Positions 9,011-18,345 are shown, counted from the first letter of the stretch. The stretch: DNA of 64,000 bases from Streptomyces sp. NBC_01465 (GCF_036227325.1 NZ_CP109467.1:2604001-2668000); one strand, 5' to 3'. The notes: a model not told the origin generated them from the letters alone. Program-made: numbers and translations.

Positions 9011-9012
9011 TC
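8973..9012 (+). terminator. Intrinsic terminator of sodF
   Basis: An 11-bp perfect stem (8973-8983 with 8991-9001), loop of seven, then a T-rich tail TGTCTGTTTT. It would form the 3' end of both the sodF message and any RNA processed from it. Confidence 0.88.
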
Positions 9013-9075
9013 GCCCTGCCGCGCCCACGCCGCTCCGGCATAGACTCCCGCCTCCGGGGAACCGAGGGAGGCACC

Positions 9076-9291
9076 GTGGCAAGCACCAGGATCCTGTCGT
9101 GCAGCACGTGCAAGAGGCGGGAACCGCACCGCTGGCTGAACACCGGCGAGAAGCAGCAGCTGAAGCAGGCCACCGGCAGAAGGTACGTGGACGACTTCCT
9201 GGTCTGCGTGGCCCCGGGCTGCGGCACGCTGCGCACAGGCCTGAACGAAAACCCCTTCGACAAGCCCCGCAAGCTGCCCGACCCTCAGTGA
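9076..9291 (+). CDS. Small putative zinc-ribbon protein, function unknown
   Basis: A 71-residue basic protein. It has two paired-cysteine motifs, CSTC near residue 9 and CVAPGC near residue 44, spaced like a treble-clef or zinc ribbon. The GTG start at 9076 has a good ribosome site (GAGGGAGG) five bases upstream. I do not recognise a named family. The last seven bases overlap the convergent gene that ends at 9285. The only other upstream signal is a plausible -10 (TAGACT) near 9042. Confidence 0.75.
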   Translation: MASTRILSCSTCKRREPHRWLNTGEKQQLKQATGRRYVDDFLVCVAPGCGTLRTGLNENPFDKPRKLPDPQ

Positions 9292-9899
9292 TCCCCGGCT
9301 TCGACCGAGGCACGTGCGGTGACCGGTGAGGTCTCGCCCGTTACCGTGAACTCCCTTGCCAGGCCTGTTTCGTGGAGGCGGGCGAAGGGGGTGAAGGGGA
9401 TGCCGTACTCGTTCTCGCCGCGGTCGAAGTTCCACGATTTGTGGACGTGGAAGCGGTACGCCGCGACCGTGGGGCCGCGCTCCGTCACGCGGACCGTTCC
9501 TGTCAGGCGGTACTGGATTCCTCGCAGCGCCAGCCACAGGTCCGTATCGGCCGTGCGGTTGATCAGGACGCCTCGCCAGGTGCTGTCCGCCTCGTACGTG
9601 CCGGGGAGCTCCGGGGCCTCCGTCAGCCAGCGGGACAGCTGGGTGTCGACCGCGCGGTGGACCGGGGGCAGGGCGAGGATCCGGTCGGCGTCGATACGGT
9701 ACGGGGCGCCTGTGGCGGAGAGGTAGTGGCGCATCGTGCCCGCCGCCTCGCGCAGGCCGAGGGCCTGCCAGAGGGCGGCGAGGGCGAGGCACCCTGCCCG
9801 TACGACCCGGTCGGTCGGGCGTACGGGCAGGGTGGCAAAGGGGGCGTTGTCGTTCGGAAGGGCGGGGTCTTCGCGGCCGCCGTCGCTGCCGATCTTCAT
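9285..9899 (-). CDS. Hypothetical protein
   Basis: A 204-residue soluble protein with no recognised catalytic motif, signal peptide or membrane helix. It is rich in Arg, Thr and Ala; the middle contains WRGVLINRTADTDLWL. Codon use matches its neighbours, and the reading frame is intact over its length. The ATG at 9897-9899 has only a weak ribosome site. The gene lies 51 bases downstream of the DsbA-like gene on the same strand, so the two may be co-transcribed. Function unknown. Confidence 0.65.
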   Translation of the reverse strand: MKIGSDGGREDPALPNDNAPFATLPVRPTDRVVRAGCLALAALWQALGLREAAGTMRHYLSATGAPYRIDADRILALPPVHRAVDTQLSRWLTEAPELPGTYEADSTWRGVLINRTADTDLWLALRGIQYRLTGTVRVTERGPTVAAYRFHVHKSWNFDRGENEYGIPFTPFARLHETGLAREFTVTGETSPVTARASVEAGDH

Positions 9900-9949
9900 A
9901 GGGCGACCGTAGGTCAGATCGGGCGCCCTCGCCCGGTCAGGGGTGCGGG

Positions 9950-10585
9950 TCAGTCGAAGATCGGGCCCTGGGTGCGGGTCCGCTTGATCTCGTAGAAGCC
10001 CGGGATCGAGGCCACCAGGAGCGTGCCGTCCCAGAGCTTCGCCGCCTCCTCGCCCTTCGGCGCGGGGGTGACGACCGGGCCGAAGAAGGCGATCTGCTCG
10101 CCGTCCGCGCCGGGGACCGCGATGACCGGGGTGCCGACCTCCTGGCCGACCTTTTCGATGCCCTCGTTGTGGGATGCGCGGACCTGGGCGTCGTAGGTGT
10201 CCTTGTCGGCGTACTCGATCAGGTCGGCGGGCAGGCCGACGTCGGCGAGGGCCGCGGCGATCGATTCGAGGGTCGCGCCCTCGTCCTTGTTGTGGAAACG
10301 GGTGCCGAGGGCCGTGTACAGCTTGCCCACGACCTCGTCCCCGTGCAGCTCACGCGCGGCGGTCACCACGCGGACCGGGCGCCAGCCCTTGGGGCCGAGC
10401 AGCTCGCGGTAGCGCTCGGGCAGCTCGTCGAGCTTGTCCTCGTTGAGGACCGCCAGGCTCATCACGTGCCAGCTGACCTCGACCGGGCGGACCTTCTCGA
10501 CTTCGAGCATCCAGCGGGAGGTCATCCAGGCCCAGGGGCAGAGCGGGTCGAACCAGAAGTCGACGGGGGTCTTGCTCTCAGACAT
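9950..10585 (-). CDS. DsbA/FrnE-like thioredoxin-fold oxidoreductase (mycothiol-dependent Rv2466c type)
   Basis: A 211-residue DsbA-fold protein. It starts with a short strand and the active-site segment FWFDPLCPWAW at residues 10-20, then a helical insertion and VGTPVIAVP, the cis-Pro loop. The whole resembles mycobacterial Rv2466c, a mycothiol-dependent reductase with a CPWC motif. Here the second Cys is Ala, leaving Cys16 alone, which suggests a monothiol mechanism. There is no signal peptide, so it is cytoplasmic. The ATG at 10583-10585 follows GGAG. It is divergent from pepN across 132 bases. Confidence 0.85.
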   Translation of the reverse strand: MSESKTPVDFWFDPLCPWAWMTSRWMLEVEKVRPVEVSWHVMSLAVLNEDKLDELPERYRELLGPKGWRPVRVVTAARELHGDEVVGKLYTALGTRFHNKDEGATLESIAAALADVGLPADLIEYADKDTYDAQVRASHNEGIEKVGQEVGTPVIAVPGADGEQIAFFGPVVTPAPKGEEAAKLWDGTLLVASIPGFYEIKRTRTQGPIFD

Positions 10586-10717
10586 GTCTCTCCTCAGGAG
10601 CGCGGATCGGTCTCGACGGACCGAACGCACGCCAGGGGCCAAACCATTCCCGCGTGCTCGCTGTCGGAGGTGCATGGGAGTATTCAGACATCGGAACGAA
10701 TACACAAAGGAGTGCCC

Positions 10718-13294
10718 GTGCCCGGTGAGAATCTGTCCCGTGACGAGGCCCGGGAGCGGGCAGAGCTGCTGTCCGTCGACGGGTACGAGGTCGCGCTCGA
10801 CCTGCGGTCCGCCGTCGGGGACGGCCCGGCTCAGGGGCCCCGGACCTTCCGCTCGGTGACCACGATCCGCTTCCGGTCCGCGCAGGTGGGCGCCTCCTCC
10901 TTCGCCGACCTGGTCGCGCCGTCCGTGAACGCCGTGACGCTGAACGGGCAGGCGCTGGATCCTGCGGCCGTCTTCGACGGGGTGCGGATCGCGCTGGACG
11001 GGCTCGCCGCCGAGAACGTGCTGGTCGTGGACGCGCAGTGTGCGTACAGCCGTACGGGTGAGGGCATGCACCGCTTCGTCGACCCGGAGGACGACGAGGT
11101 CTACCTCTACACGCAGTACGAACCGGCCGACGCGCGGCGGGTGTTCGCCAACTTCGAGCAGCCCGACCTGAAGGCTCCGTACCGGTTCTCGGTCACCGCG
11201 CCCGACGGGTGGACGGTCTGGAGCAACGGGGCCAGCGAGCAGGGGGCCGACGGGGCCTGGGCTTTTGCGGAGACCAAGCCGATCTCCACGTACATCACGT
11301 GCGTCGTCGCCGGTCCGTACCACTACGTGACCGACTCCTACCGGCGGACGTTCGAGGACGGCACCGAGCTGGAGATCCCGCTCGGCGCCATGTGCCGCAA
11401 GGGGCTCGCCAAGCACTTCGACTCCGACGACATCTTCCTGCTGACCAAGCAGGGGCTCGACTTCTTCCACGAGCACTTCGACTACCCGTACCCCTTCGGC
11501 AAGTACGACCAGGCCTTCGTGCCGGAGTACAACCTCGGGGCGATGGAGAACCCGGGCATCGTCACCTTCCGCGAGGAGTACATCTACCGCGGCAAGGTCA
11601 CCTCGGCGTCGTACGAGCGGCGGGCCAACGTCATCCTCCACGAGATGGCGCACATGTGGTTCGGCGACCTCGTCACGATGATCTGGTGGGACGACCTGTG
11701 GCTCAAGGAGTCCTTCGCGGACTTCATGGGGACCTTCTCGATGGTGGGCGCGACCCGCTTCGAGAACGGGTGGATCACCTTCGCCAACAACCGCAAGTCC
11801 TGGGCCTACCGGGCCGACCAGCTGCCGTCCACGCACCCGATCACGGCCGACATCCGTGACCTGGAGGACGCCAAGCTCAACTTCGACGGCATCACGTACG
11901 CCAAGGGCGCGAGCGTGCTGAAGCAGCTCGTCGCGTACGTCGGGCAGGACGCGTTCCTGGAAGGCGCGCGGCGCTACTTCAAGCGGCACGCGTACGGGAA
12001 CACGGGGCTCGGCGATCTGCTGGCCGTGCTTGAGGAGACCAGCGGGCGCGACATGACGTCGTGGTCGCAGTCGTGGCTGCAAACGGCAGGGGTCAACTCC
12101 CTTACGCCGGTGGTCACTTACGACGAGGCCGGGCGCATCACCGAGCTGGCTGTGGTGCAGGAGGCGGCGGAGTCCCACCCGGAGCTGCGGCCGCACCGTG
12201 TCGCGGTGGGCCTGTACCGGCGCGACGCCGGGGAGCTCGTGCGGTACGCGCGGGCCGAGGTGGACGTCGCCGGGACGCGTACGGTCGTGGGCGAGCTGGC
12301 CGGGGCCGAGAAGCCCGATCTGGTGCTGGTGAACGACGACGACCTCACGTACTGCAAGATCCGCTTCGACGAGGGGTCACTGGAGACGCTGCGCGGTCAC
12401 CTCGGCGAGATCACCGACCCGCTGGCGCGGGCGCTGTGCTGGTCGGCGCTGTGGAACCTGACGCGCGACGCGCTGATGCCGGCGCGGGACTTCGTACGGC
12501 TGGTGCTGCGGTTCGCGGGGCGCGAGACGGACATCGGCGTGCTGCAGATGCTGCACGCCTGGGCGCAGTCGGCGCTCACGCACTACGCGGCGCCCGCGTG
12601 GCGCGAGGAGGGCGGGCGCGAGCTGGCCGAGGGCGCGCTGCGGGAGCTGCGGGTCGCCGAGCCGGGTTCGCAGCACCAGCTGACGTGGGCGCGGTTCTTC
12701 GCGGCGGTGGCTTCGTCGGACGCCGACTTCCAGCTGCTGCAGGGGCTGTTGGAGGGGTCGGCGAAGGTCGACGGACTGGACGTGGACCAGGAGCTGCGCT
12801 GGGCGTTCCTGTCGCCGCTCGCCGCGCACGGGCTTGCGGACGAGGGGGTCATCGCGGCCGAACTGGCGCGGGACAACACGGCGTCGGGCAAGCGCCACCA
12901 GGTCCGCTGCCTGGCCTCGCGGCCGACGGCGGAGGTGAAGGCGCAGGCGTGGGCGGCGGTCGTGGAGTCCGACGCGCTCTCCAACACCCTGGTGGAGGCG
13001 ACGATCGCGGGCTTCGAGCAGAGCTCGCAGCGGGAGCTGATCGCGCCGTACGGGGAGAAGTACTTCGCCGCGATCGAGCGGGTGTGGGCGGAGCGGTCGA
13101 TCCAGATCGGGATGATCGTGGTGAAGGGGCTCTTCCCCGGACTGCAGGACGACCGGGCGACGCTGGACGCGACGGACGCGTGGCTGGCGTCGCACGAGGG
13201 CGCGGCTCCGGCGCTGCGGAGGCTGGTCCTCGAGGCACGCGACGACCTGGCGCGGACGCTGCGCGGGCAGGCGTGCGACGAGGCTGCGGCCTGA
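10718..13294 (+). CDS. pepN: Aminopeptidase N, M1 family, copy 1
   Basis: An 858-residue zinc aminopeptidase that removes N-terminal residues from peptides in the cytoplasm. It has the M1 substrate motif GAMENPG and zinc site His308-Glu309-x2-His312 with Glu331 as third ligand (HEMAHMWFGD ... LKESFAD), and ends with the helical ERAP1-like C-terminal domain. The GTG at 10718 behind AAAGGAG gives MPGENLSRDEARERA. This aligns with the start chosen for the second copy at 23800-26364. The two proteins are clear paralogues of nearly equal length. A hairpin follows the stop. Confidence 0.95.
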   Translation: MPGENLSRDEARERAELLSVDGYEVALDLRSAVGDGPAQGPRTFRSVTTIRFRSAQVGASSFADLVAPSVNAVTLNGQALDPAAVFDGVRIALDGLAAENVLVVDAQCAYSRTGEGMHRFVDPEDDEVYLYTQYEPADARRVFANFEQPDLKAPYRFSVTAPDGWTVWSNGASEQGADGAWAFAETKPISTYITCVVAGPYHYVTDSYRRTFEDGTELEIPLGAMCRKGLAKHFDSDDIFLLTKQGLDFFHEHFDYPYPFGKYDQAFVPEYNLGAMENPGIVTFREEYIYRGKVTSASYERRANVILHEMAHMWFGDLVTMIWWDDLWLKESFADFMGTFSMVGATRFENGWITFANNRKSWAYRADQLPSTHPITADIRDLEDAKLNFDGITYAKGASVLKQLVAYVGQDAFLEGARRYFKRHAYGNTGLGDLLAVLEETSGRDMTSWSQSWLQTAGVNSLTPVVTYDEAGRITELAVVQEAAESHPELRPHRVAVGLYRRDAGELVRYARAEVDVAGTRTVVGELAGAEKPDLVLVNDDDLTYCKIRFDEGSLETLRGHLGEITDPLARALCWSALWNLTRDALMPARDFVRLVLRFAGRETDIGVLQMLHAWAQSALTHYAAPAWREEGGRELAEGALRELRVAEPGSQHQLTWARFFAAVASSDADFQLLQGLLEGSAKVDGLDVDQELRWAFLSPLAAHGLADEGVIAAELARDNTASGKRHQVRCLASRPTAEVKAQAWAAVVESDALSNTLVEATIAGFEQSSQRELIAPYGEKYFAAIERVWAERSIQIGMIVVKGLFPGLQDDRATLDATDAWLASHEGAAPALRRLVLEARDDLARTLRGQACDEAAA

Positions 13295-13307
13295 CCTGAG
13301 ATCGAGC

Positions 13308-13336
13308 GGGGGCCCGGGGCTGCGCGCCCCGGGCCC
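13308..13336 (+). terminator. Hairpin after pepN copy 1
   Basis: A perfect 11-bp GC stem (13310-13320 with 13326-13336) and a five-base loop sit 15 bases after the stop codon. There is no T-run, which is common for Streptomyces terminators. Confidence 0.72.
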
Positions 13337-13530
13337 TCGACGGGCTTGATTTCCTCCTCGTTCGGAGTAATCGACGGTGTGTAACCGACCCCTGACACCC
13401 CGACATCACACCAGGTCCCCGCCCCCTATCGGCACTCGAACTCCCGTGCTTTAGGACGGCGTTGTCCGTAATTGTCGACGGCCGTGTAACAGGGGTTAGC
13501 GGGCGGGACCGCCGCGGGAATCCCCACCGC

Positions 13531-14586
13531 ATGAACCACAACACCCCCCTCTCCCCCCGCCCCCTCAGCCACCTCTCCGACGTCCAGCGTCGTGTCCTCT
13601 CCGCCGCCCAGCTCCGCCACCACGGCGTGAGCGCGGCCCGGTCCGCCGCCAAGTGCCGGCCCGGTGGGCCCTGGCAGCAGTTGCTGCCCGGCGTGTTCGT
13701 CCTGCACCCGGGGCCGCCGACCAGCGAGGAGCGGCTGCACGCGGCGCTGCTGTACGCGGGGCGGCCCGCCGAGGGGACCCTCCGGGGCGTGCCGGCGCAG
13801 TCGCAGCCGGGGGCGGCGCCCGCGCCGGACCCCGCCCCGTACGGCGACACCATGGTCACCGGTCTCGCCGCCCTCGCCCTGCACCGCTTCTCCTCCGCTC
13901 CCCCGCTCCTCTCCCTCGACCAGATCGATGTACTCGTGGCCAGGACGCGACGGCTGCGCTCCACCGGCTTCGCCCGTCTCATCCGCGCCCACGCCCTCCC
14001 CCGGGCGCAGGAGATCACCGGCGTGCCCGTCGCCCCTGTCCCCCGCGCCCTCGCCGACGCCGTCGCGCAGCTCACCGACGCCAATGCCGTACGGCGGCTG
14101 CTGACCGAGGCCGTACGGGGCGGGCACTGCGAACCGGCCGCCATCGTCAAGGAGTTGAACCAGGCCCGGCTCCTCACCCGCTCCCACGTCGTCGACGCCG
14201 TCGACTCGCTCCTCGCCGAGGGACGGGCCATCGCCGAGGACCGGCTGTATGCGATGGTGCGCGAGCACGGACTCCCCGATCCGCTGTGGAATGTGGATCT
14301 GCGGCTGCCCGGCGGACCGCACCTGGGCGGCGTCGACGCGTACTGGTCCGACCAGGCCGTGGCCCTGGAGCTCGACACCCGGGCCCCGCGCCACGACGAG
14401 GACGCCATGTGGTCGGAGTACGCCCGTAAGCGCGAGCACCTGGAGCGGCTCGGCATCACGGTCGTGCACATCACGCCGAAGAAGCTGCGCGACGCGGCGG
14501 AGCAGCAGGCCATGGTCGTACGGACAGCGCTGATGGCGTCCGACGACCGCGACCCGGCCGCCTATGTGGTCGTACTCCCGCGGTGA
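13531..14586 (+). CDS. Hypothetical protein with AbiEi-like N-terminal half and PD-(D/E)XK-like C-terminus
   Basis: A 351-residue cytoplasmic protein. The first half reads like a winged-helix AbiEi-type domain (HGVSAARSAAKCRPGGPWQQ, then LLPGVFVLHPG). The last 120 residues resemble DUF559/Vsr-like nuclease folds: Glu in AIAEDRLYAM, then GGVDAYWSDQAVALELD with acidic residues on a strand, and a basic helix YARKREHLERLG. No toxin partner is beside it, so it is unlikely to be a working AbiE antitoxin. Function is unproven. The ATG at 13531 is the likely start, though no strong ribosome site precedes it. Confidence 0.7.
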   Translation: MNHNTPLSPRPLSHLSDVQRRVLSAAQLRHHGVSAARSAAKCRPGGPWQQLLPGVFVLHPGPPTSEERLHAALLYAGRPAEGTLRGVPAQSQPGAAPAPDPAPYGDTMVTGLAALALHRFSSAPPLLSLDQIDVLVARTRRLRSTGFARLIRAHALPRAQEITGVPVAPVPRALADAVAQLTDANAVRRLLTEAVRGGHCEPAAIVKELNQARLLTRSHVVDAVDSLLAEGRAIAEDRLYAMVREHGLPDPLWNVDLRLPGGPHLGGVDAYWSDQAVALELDTRAPRHDEDAMWSEYARKREHLERLGITVVHITPKKLRDAAEQQAMVVRTALMASDDRDPAAYVVVLPR

Positions 14587-14598
14587 GCCGGTGAGCAA

Positions 14599-16335
14599 CT
14601 ACCTCCGCTTCAGCACCAGTTCCGTATTGCGGTCGCCCGCCTTGCCCGTCCGGTCCGCCTGGTGGCCGGGGGCATTGAAGGCCAGTTCGCGGTAGATCGC
14701 GGCGAGGCCGGTCTGCGAGAGGTCGGTGAAGTCGGTGCGGTGGGGGGCGGCGGACTCGGCCAGGGTGGTGAAGACGGAGAGCGTGCCGTCCTTGTTGTCC
14801 ACCAGCTCGACGATCCGGGCCAGTTGGGGGTGGTCGATGTGGGACGCGGTGGTGATCTCCCAGAAGGTGCCGTGCGGCTGGATCTTGTTGCGGTGGCTGT
14901 GCCCGTTGATCCAGGCGACGACCTCGGGGTGGCGCTTGAGCACCGCGACCAGTTCCTCGCCGCTGTGGCGGGTGTCATGGGGGTGGGCGGGGTCGGGGTA
15001 GGTGTTGTCCATCGTCCAGCTGTTGTGGTGGCTGAAGATCACTGCGTACGGCTGACGGTTCTCCTTCAGGGTCCGCTCCAGCCACTTCAGCTGCGTGGTG
15101 CCGATGGTGCCCTCGAAGTGGCCCCCGCGGTCGGTCGTGTCGAGGCTGATGCCGAGTACGTCGTCGGAGATGCGGAAGGCGTAGTGGAGGGTGTCGCTGT
15201 CGAGGTTGGCGGCGGTGTACCCGTGGCCGACCGGACCGGGGCCCGTGCGGGCCGGGTCGAGATGGGCGGCGACGTACTCGCGCGGGGTGAAGGGGGCGCG
15301 GGACGGGTCGGGGGTGATGGTATGCAGGGTCTTGGCGTGACGGCGGACGAGGGCGGCGAAGTGGCTGCCGTCGAAGTCGCCGTTGGCCCGGTCGCGCTTG
15401 AGCTGGGCCCGCACCTCGGCGAGCGGGGCGGCGTACAGCTTGCGGTCGCCGACCGCGTAGTCGGCCAGGAAACCGCTGTGGTCGGCGGAGGCGCCGGTGG
15501 TGAGGGTGTCGTGGTTGCCGACCGTGGAGTACCAGGGGATGCGCAGGCCGGGGCTGTTGACGTCACGGATGGCGGCCGCGAGGAAGCCCTCGATCCGCGG
15601 GAAGCCGTGGTGCAGTTTGTCGTCGTCGCGCAGGGCCGATTCGGGGTGCCAGTAGAGGGCGCGGCCGGAGTTCTGGATGCCTTCGTAGTGGCGCGGGTCG
15701 CCGGTGTTGGGGGTGATCCGGCCGCCGCTCATCACCTTGAGGAACCAGTCGAGTTCGGCCCGGGAGTTGTTGTCGGCGTTGTCCCCGGTGGTCATCACGA
15801 AGTTGAGCGGCGCGCCGGTCGCGGGGGCCGCGCGCAGGGCGTTGACGCGCTCGATCAGCGAGACCGCGCCGGGGACGGTGAGGGCTTCCTGGGGGCGCCA
15901 GGTGGCGGTCTCCGCGGCGCGCAGGAACTCGCCGCGGATGGGGTGCTGGACGTCGGTGAGGTGCAGATCGGTGAGCTGCACGAAGGCGGCCAGCGTGGTG
16001 CGGCGCCCGTCGCGGCCCGCCTTCGCGGAGGCCAGGTCGGTCCGTACCGTACGGGACCAGCCGGGCCCGTCGCCGAGCCGCCGGTAGCCGCCCGAGGTGC
16101 GGGGCGCGGCGACGGTGAGGAGGGTGGTGCCGCTGCGGGAGGGCGCCGCGGCGGGGGCTGCCGCCGGCCGCACGGGGGCGACGGGCTCTGCAGCCGCGGC
16201 GGGCGGCGCGGACGGTGCGCCGCCCAGGTCGAGCAGGGCGCCGGCCCCGGCCGAGACTCCGGCCGCCCCCGTCACAGCGATAAAGGCGCGGCGGCCGAGG
16301 CGGTTCGAGGTACCACCGGTAGGTGTGCGTGACAT
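14599..16335 (-). CDS. Tat-exported calcineurin-like metallophosphoesterase (TIGR03767-like)
   Basis: A 578-residue extracellular phosphoesterase. The N-terminus NRLGRRAFIAVTGAAGVSAG is a twin-arginine signal. The metal-binding motifs appear in order: QLTDLHLTD, TTGDNADNN, GNHDTL, FSHHNSW and NGHSHRN, which supply the Asp, Asn and His ligands of a two-metal centre. The substrate is unknown; phosphate release from organic esters is plausible. The ATG at 16335 is a natural Tat-protein start. It is convergent with the 13531 gene, with only 12 bases between stops. Confidence 0.9.
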   Translation of the reverse strand: MSRTPTGGTSNRLGRRAFIAVTGAAGVSAGAGALLDLGGAPSAPPAAAAEPVAPVRPAAAPAAAPSRSGTTLLTVAAPRTSGGYRRLGDGPGWSRTVRTDLASAKAGRDGRRTTLAAFVQLTDLHLTDVQHPIRGEFLRAAETATWRPQEALTVPGAVSLIERVNALRAAPATGAPLNFVMTTGDNADNNSRAELDWFLKVMSGGRITPNTGDPRHYEGIQNSGRALYWHPESALRDDDKLHHGFPRIEGFLAAAIRDVNSPGLRIPWYSTVGNHDTLTTGASADHSGFLADYAVGDRKLYAAPLAEVRAQLKRDRANGDFDGSHFAALVRRHAKTLHTITPDPSRAPFTPREYVAAHLDPARTGPGPVGHGYTAANLDSDTLHYAFRISDDVLGISLDTTDRGGHFEGTIGTTQLKWLERTLKENRQPYAVIFSHHNSWTMDNTYPDPAHPHDTRHSGEELVAVLKRHPEVVAWINGHSHRNKIQPHGTFWEITTASHIDHPQLARIVELVDNKDGTLSVFTTLAESAAPHRTDFTDLSQTGLAAIYRELAFNAPGHQADRTGKAGDRNTELVLKRR

Positions 16336-16535
16336 GGCGCGGTCTCCCCGGGTGCGAACGCATCTGCAAGGGCCGCGGGGTGAACTCCCCGCTCTCCTTG
16401 GATGGTTGGCACCGGGCGTGACCTGCGCGTGAACGAAGCCGCAACGCGCGACACCGATCTCCGCACAGGGATCAGTCGCGACCGCACATCGTCACGCACC
16501 GCTCGCCGGCAGGCCTGGGCGCGCTCATTCCCCGT

Positions 16536-16994
16536 TCACCGGCCGGGGAAGGCGGCCCGTCCGAGCGGCGGCTGGTCTCGCCACAACTCCAGCCCGACGT
16601 CGACGAGTTCGACCCGCTGGAGGTCGTCGACCGCCGCCAGGGGGTGCCAGGCGGCGAGGTCGGTGGAGCCGCCCTCCTCGGGGCGCAGTTCACCGCCGGT
16701 GATCTTGCCCTCGTAGATGATGCGCAGCCCGTGGAAGTCCGCGAACATGCCGAGCTTGCGCGGATAGCGGCGAGTGATGGAGTCGATGCCGAGGAGCCGC
16801 ACCGGCTCCACGGTGTACCCCGTCTCCTCGTCCAGTTCGCGGACGACCGTCTCGAGGGGGTCCTCCGCGTGGTCCATCCCGCCGCCCGGCAGCGTCCAGC
16901 GCTTCGTGCCGTCCCCGGCCACCCAGCGGGCGAGGAGAACCTGTTCGTCGCGTACGCAGACGGCATACGCCGCCACCCTGAGCTCCTTGTTCAT
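16536..16994 (-). CDS. Nudix hydrolase
   Basis: A 152-residue protein with a full Nudix box: GGGMDHAEDPLETVVRELDE followed by ETGY, fitting G-x5-E-x7-REU-x-EE-x-GU. These enzymes cleave nucleoside diphosphates linked to another group; the substrate here is not predictable. The N-terminal LRVAAYAVCVRDEQVLLARW strand order is typical. It lies 9 bases downstream of the PPOX gene on the same strand, so the two are probably in one operon with the VOC gene. Confidence 0.92.
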   Translation of the reverse strand: MNKELRVAAYAVCVRDEQVLLARWVAGDGTKRWTLPGGGMDHAEDPLETVVRELDEETGYTVEPVRLLGIDSITRRYPRKLGMFADFHGLRIIYEGKITGGELRPEEGGSTDLAAWHPLAAVDDLQRVELVDVGLELWRDQPPLGRAAFPGR

Positions 16995-17003
16995 TGGTTG
17001 AGG

Positions 17004-17882
17004 CTAGTGCCCCGGGGGCGGATTGGCGGGTGAGTAGTCGGGGGCGGACCAGCGGAGAGGGCTGGCGGACCGCGTCTCGGCCGTCTCGTCGATCTCGAAG
17101 CGCGTCCTGCGTTCGCCTGTGCCCACGTCGAAGTCGGTGTGTGCGGTGCCCGTCAGCTGGAGCGTTGCGCCGGTCGTCCAGTCCAGGACGAGGATTCCCG
17201 CGCGGGGGTCGGTCTCCAGGTTGCCGAGGGTCAGGAACATCGTGTTGCCGGGGTAGTCGCGCCAGCTCAGCGCGGTCGGGGACTCCACGGTGACGAATCC
17301 CGGGTTTCCGCCGCGGTGGCTCGCGTCCACGCCGTCGGGGGCGGCGGTCGCGATGAAGAAGGTGTCGGCGGCGCGGAGGAACCTCTCCTGGTCGGGGGTG
17401 AGGTGTCCGCCGCGCCGCACGGCACCGGTCGGGGTGTCCTCGGCGGGCGCGAGGAGGTCGCGGCGCTGGATGTACTTGGGGCAGTTGGCGAACACCTCGT
17501 CGGCCTCGACGGCCAGTCCGCGCGGGGTGGTGCGCGCGGTTCCGTTGAGGCGCATACGGCGGCGGGTGCGCGGGTCGAGGGCGATGGTGCCGACGGGGCC
17601 TTCGAGGGCGCCGTACAGGGGGTCGCCCTCGTGCGGGCCGCCGGTCACGGAGATCGACCGGGGCCCCGTGGCCCGTACGAAACCGGGGCGTCCCGTGAGC
17701 AGCGAGGCCCAGATCCGGCCCGCGCCGTCCGCCGCCCCGATCACCAGCATCGGCTGGAGTCCGAGGAAGGCGGCGGCGACGGGCTTGATGCCCTGCCCTA
17801 TGGAGCGGCCGACGTGCTCGGCCTGCGCGCGGACGCCGACGCGGTCCTGCACGGTGAGCGATCCCTGGTGGTACGTGGCCAC
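17004..17882 (-). CDS. Pyridoxamine 5'-phosphate oxidase-family flavoprotein
   Basis: A 292-residue protein of the PNPOx-like split-barrel family, which bind FMN or F420. It has an N-terminal extension, GRIWASLLTGRPGFV on a strand, then a second barrel part FFIATAAPDGVDASHRGGNPGF and PGNTMFLTLGNLETDPRAG. The last two are typical of FMN/flavin-contacting strands. The exact reaction is unknown. It lies between the VOC gene (13 bases upstream) and the Nudix gene (9 bases downstream), suggesting one three-gene operon. Confidence 0.85.
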   Translation of the reverse strand: MATYHQGSLTVQDRVGVRAQAEHVGRSIGQGIKPVAAAFLGLQPMLVIGAADGAGRIWASLLTGRPGFVRATGPRSISVTGGPHEGDPLYGALEGPVGTIALDPRTRRRMRLNGTARTTPRGLAVEADEVFANCPKYIQRRDLLAPAEDTPTGAVRRGGHLTPDQERFLRAADTFFIATAAPDGVDASHRGGNPGFVTVESPTALSWRDYPGNTMFLTLGNLETDPRAGILVLDWTTGATLQLTGTAHTDFDVGTGERRTRFEIDETAETRSASPLRWSAPDYSPANPPPGH

Positions 17883-17895
17883 GGCGGGCCTCCTT

Positions 17896-18345
17896 CTAGA
17901 AGAAACCGCAGGTGGGCGCGGTGGCGGAGGGGGCGGGGGCCTCCTCGGCGCCGGTCGGGGCGTAGATCTCCAAGCGGGTGCCGTCGGGGTCGTGGAAGAA
18001 GATGCCGCCGGAGGCGCCGCCCTCGCGATGGGCGACCACGCCGTCGTACGCGAACTCGGTCCCGCGCTCGCGGAGTTGCTGCTCGGCGGCCCTGACGTCG
18101 TCGAGGGCGGGGACCTCGAAGGCGAGGTGGTGGAGGCCGGCGCGCGTCCGGTCGTAGGCGGCGTCGGCCTGCTGCCAGAGGGTGAGGACGAGGGTGCCGT
18201 TCTCGCCGAGGAATGCGTAGCGGCTCTCGCCCTCCTTGCCCTCGCCGATCACCTGGAAGCCGAGGACGTCCGCGTAGAAGGCGAGTGAGCGGTCGATGTC
18301 GGTGACGTTCAGGCCGATGTGGCCGGTGCGCAGGGTGCTGGGCAT
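17896..18345 (-). CDS. VOC-family (glyoxalase/dioxygenase-like) protein
   Basis: A 149-residue vicinal oxygen chelate protein with two beta-alpha-beta-beta-beta modules. The first holds HIGLNVTDIDRSLAFYADVL, the second LHHLAFEVPALDDV and FFHDPDGTRLEIYAP. Metal ligands are likely His9, the His of GLHHLAF and the Glu in RLEIYAP. Substrate unknown. It is the first gene of the three-gene VOC-PPOX-Nudix set, with divergent CGNR regulator and a shared palindrome upstream. Confidence 0.88.
   Translation of the reverse strand: MPSTLRTGHIGLNVTDIDRSLAFYADVLGFQVIGEGKEGESRYAFLGENGTLVLTLWQQADAAYDRTRAGLHHLAFEVPALDDVRAAEQQLRERGTEFAYDGVVAHREGGASGGIFFHDPDGTRLEIYAPTGAEEAPAPSATAPTCGFF

Noticed and set aside
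10169..10717. Upstream extension of the first pepN frame
   Set aside because: It would run across the divergent oxidoreductase gene. The GTG at 10718 has a ribosome site and aligns with the second PepN.
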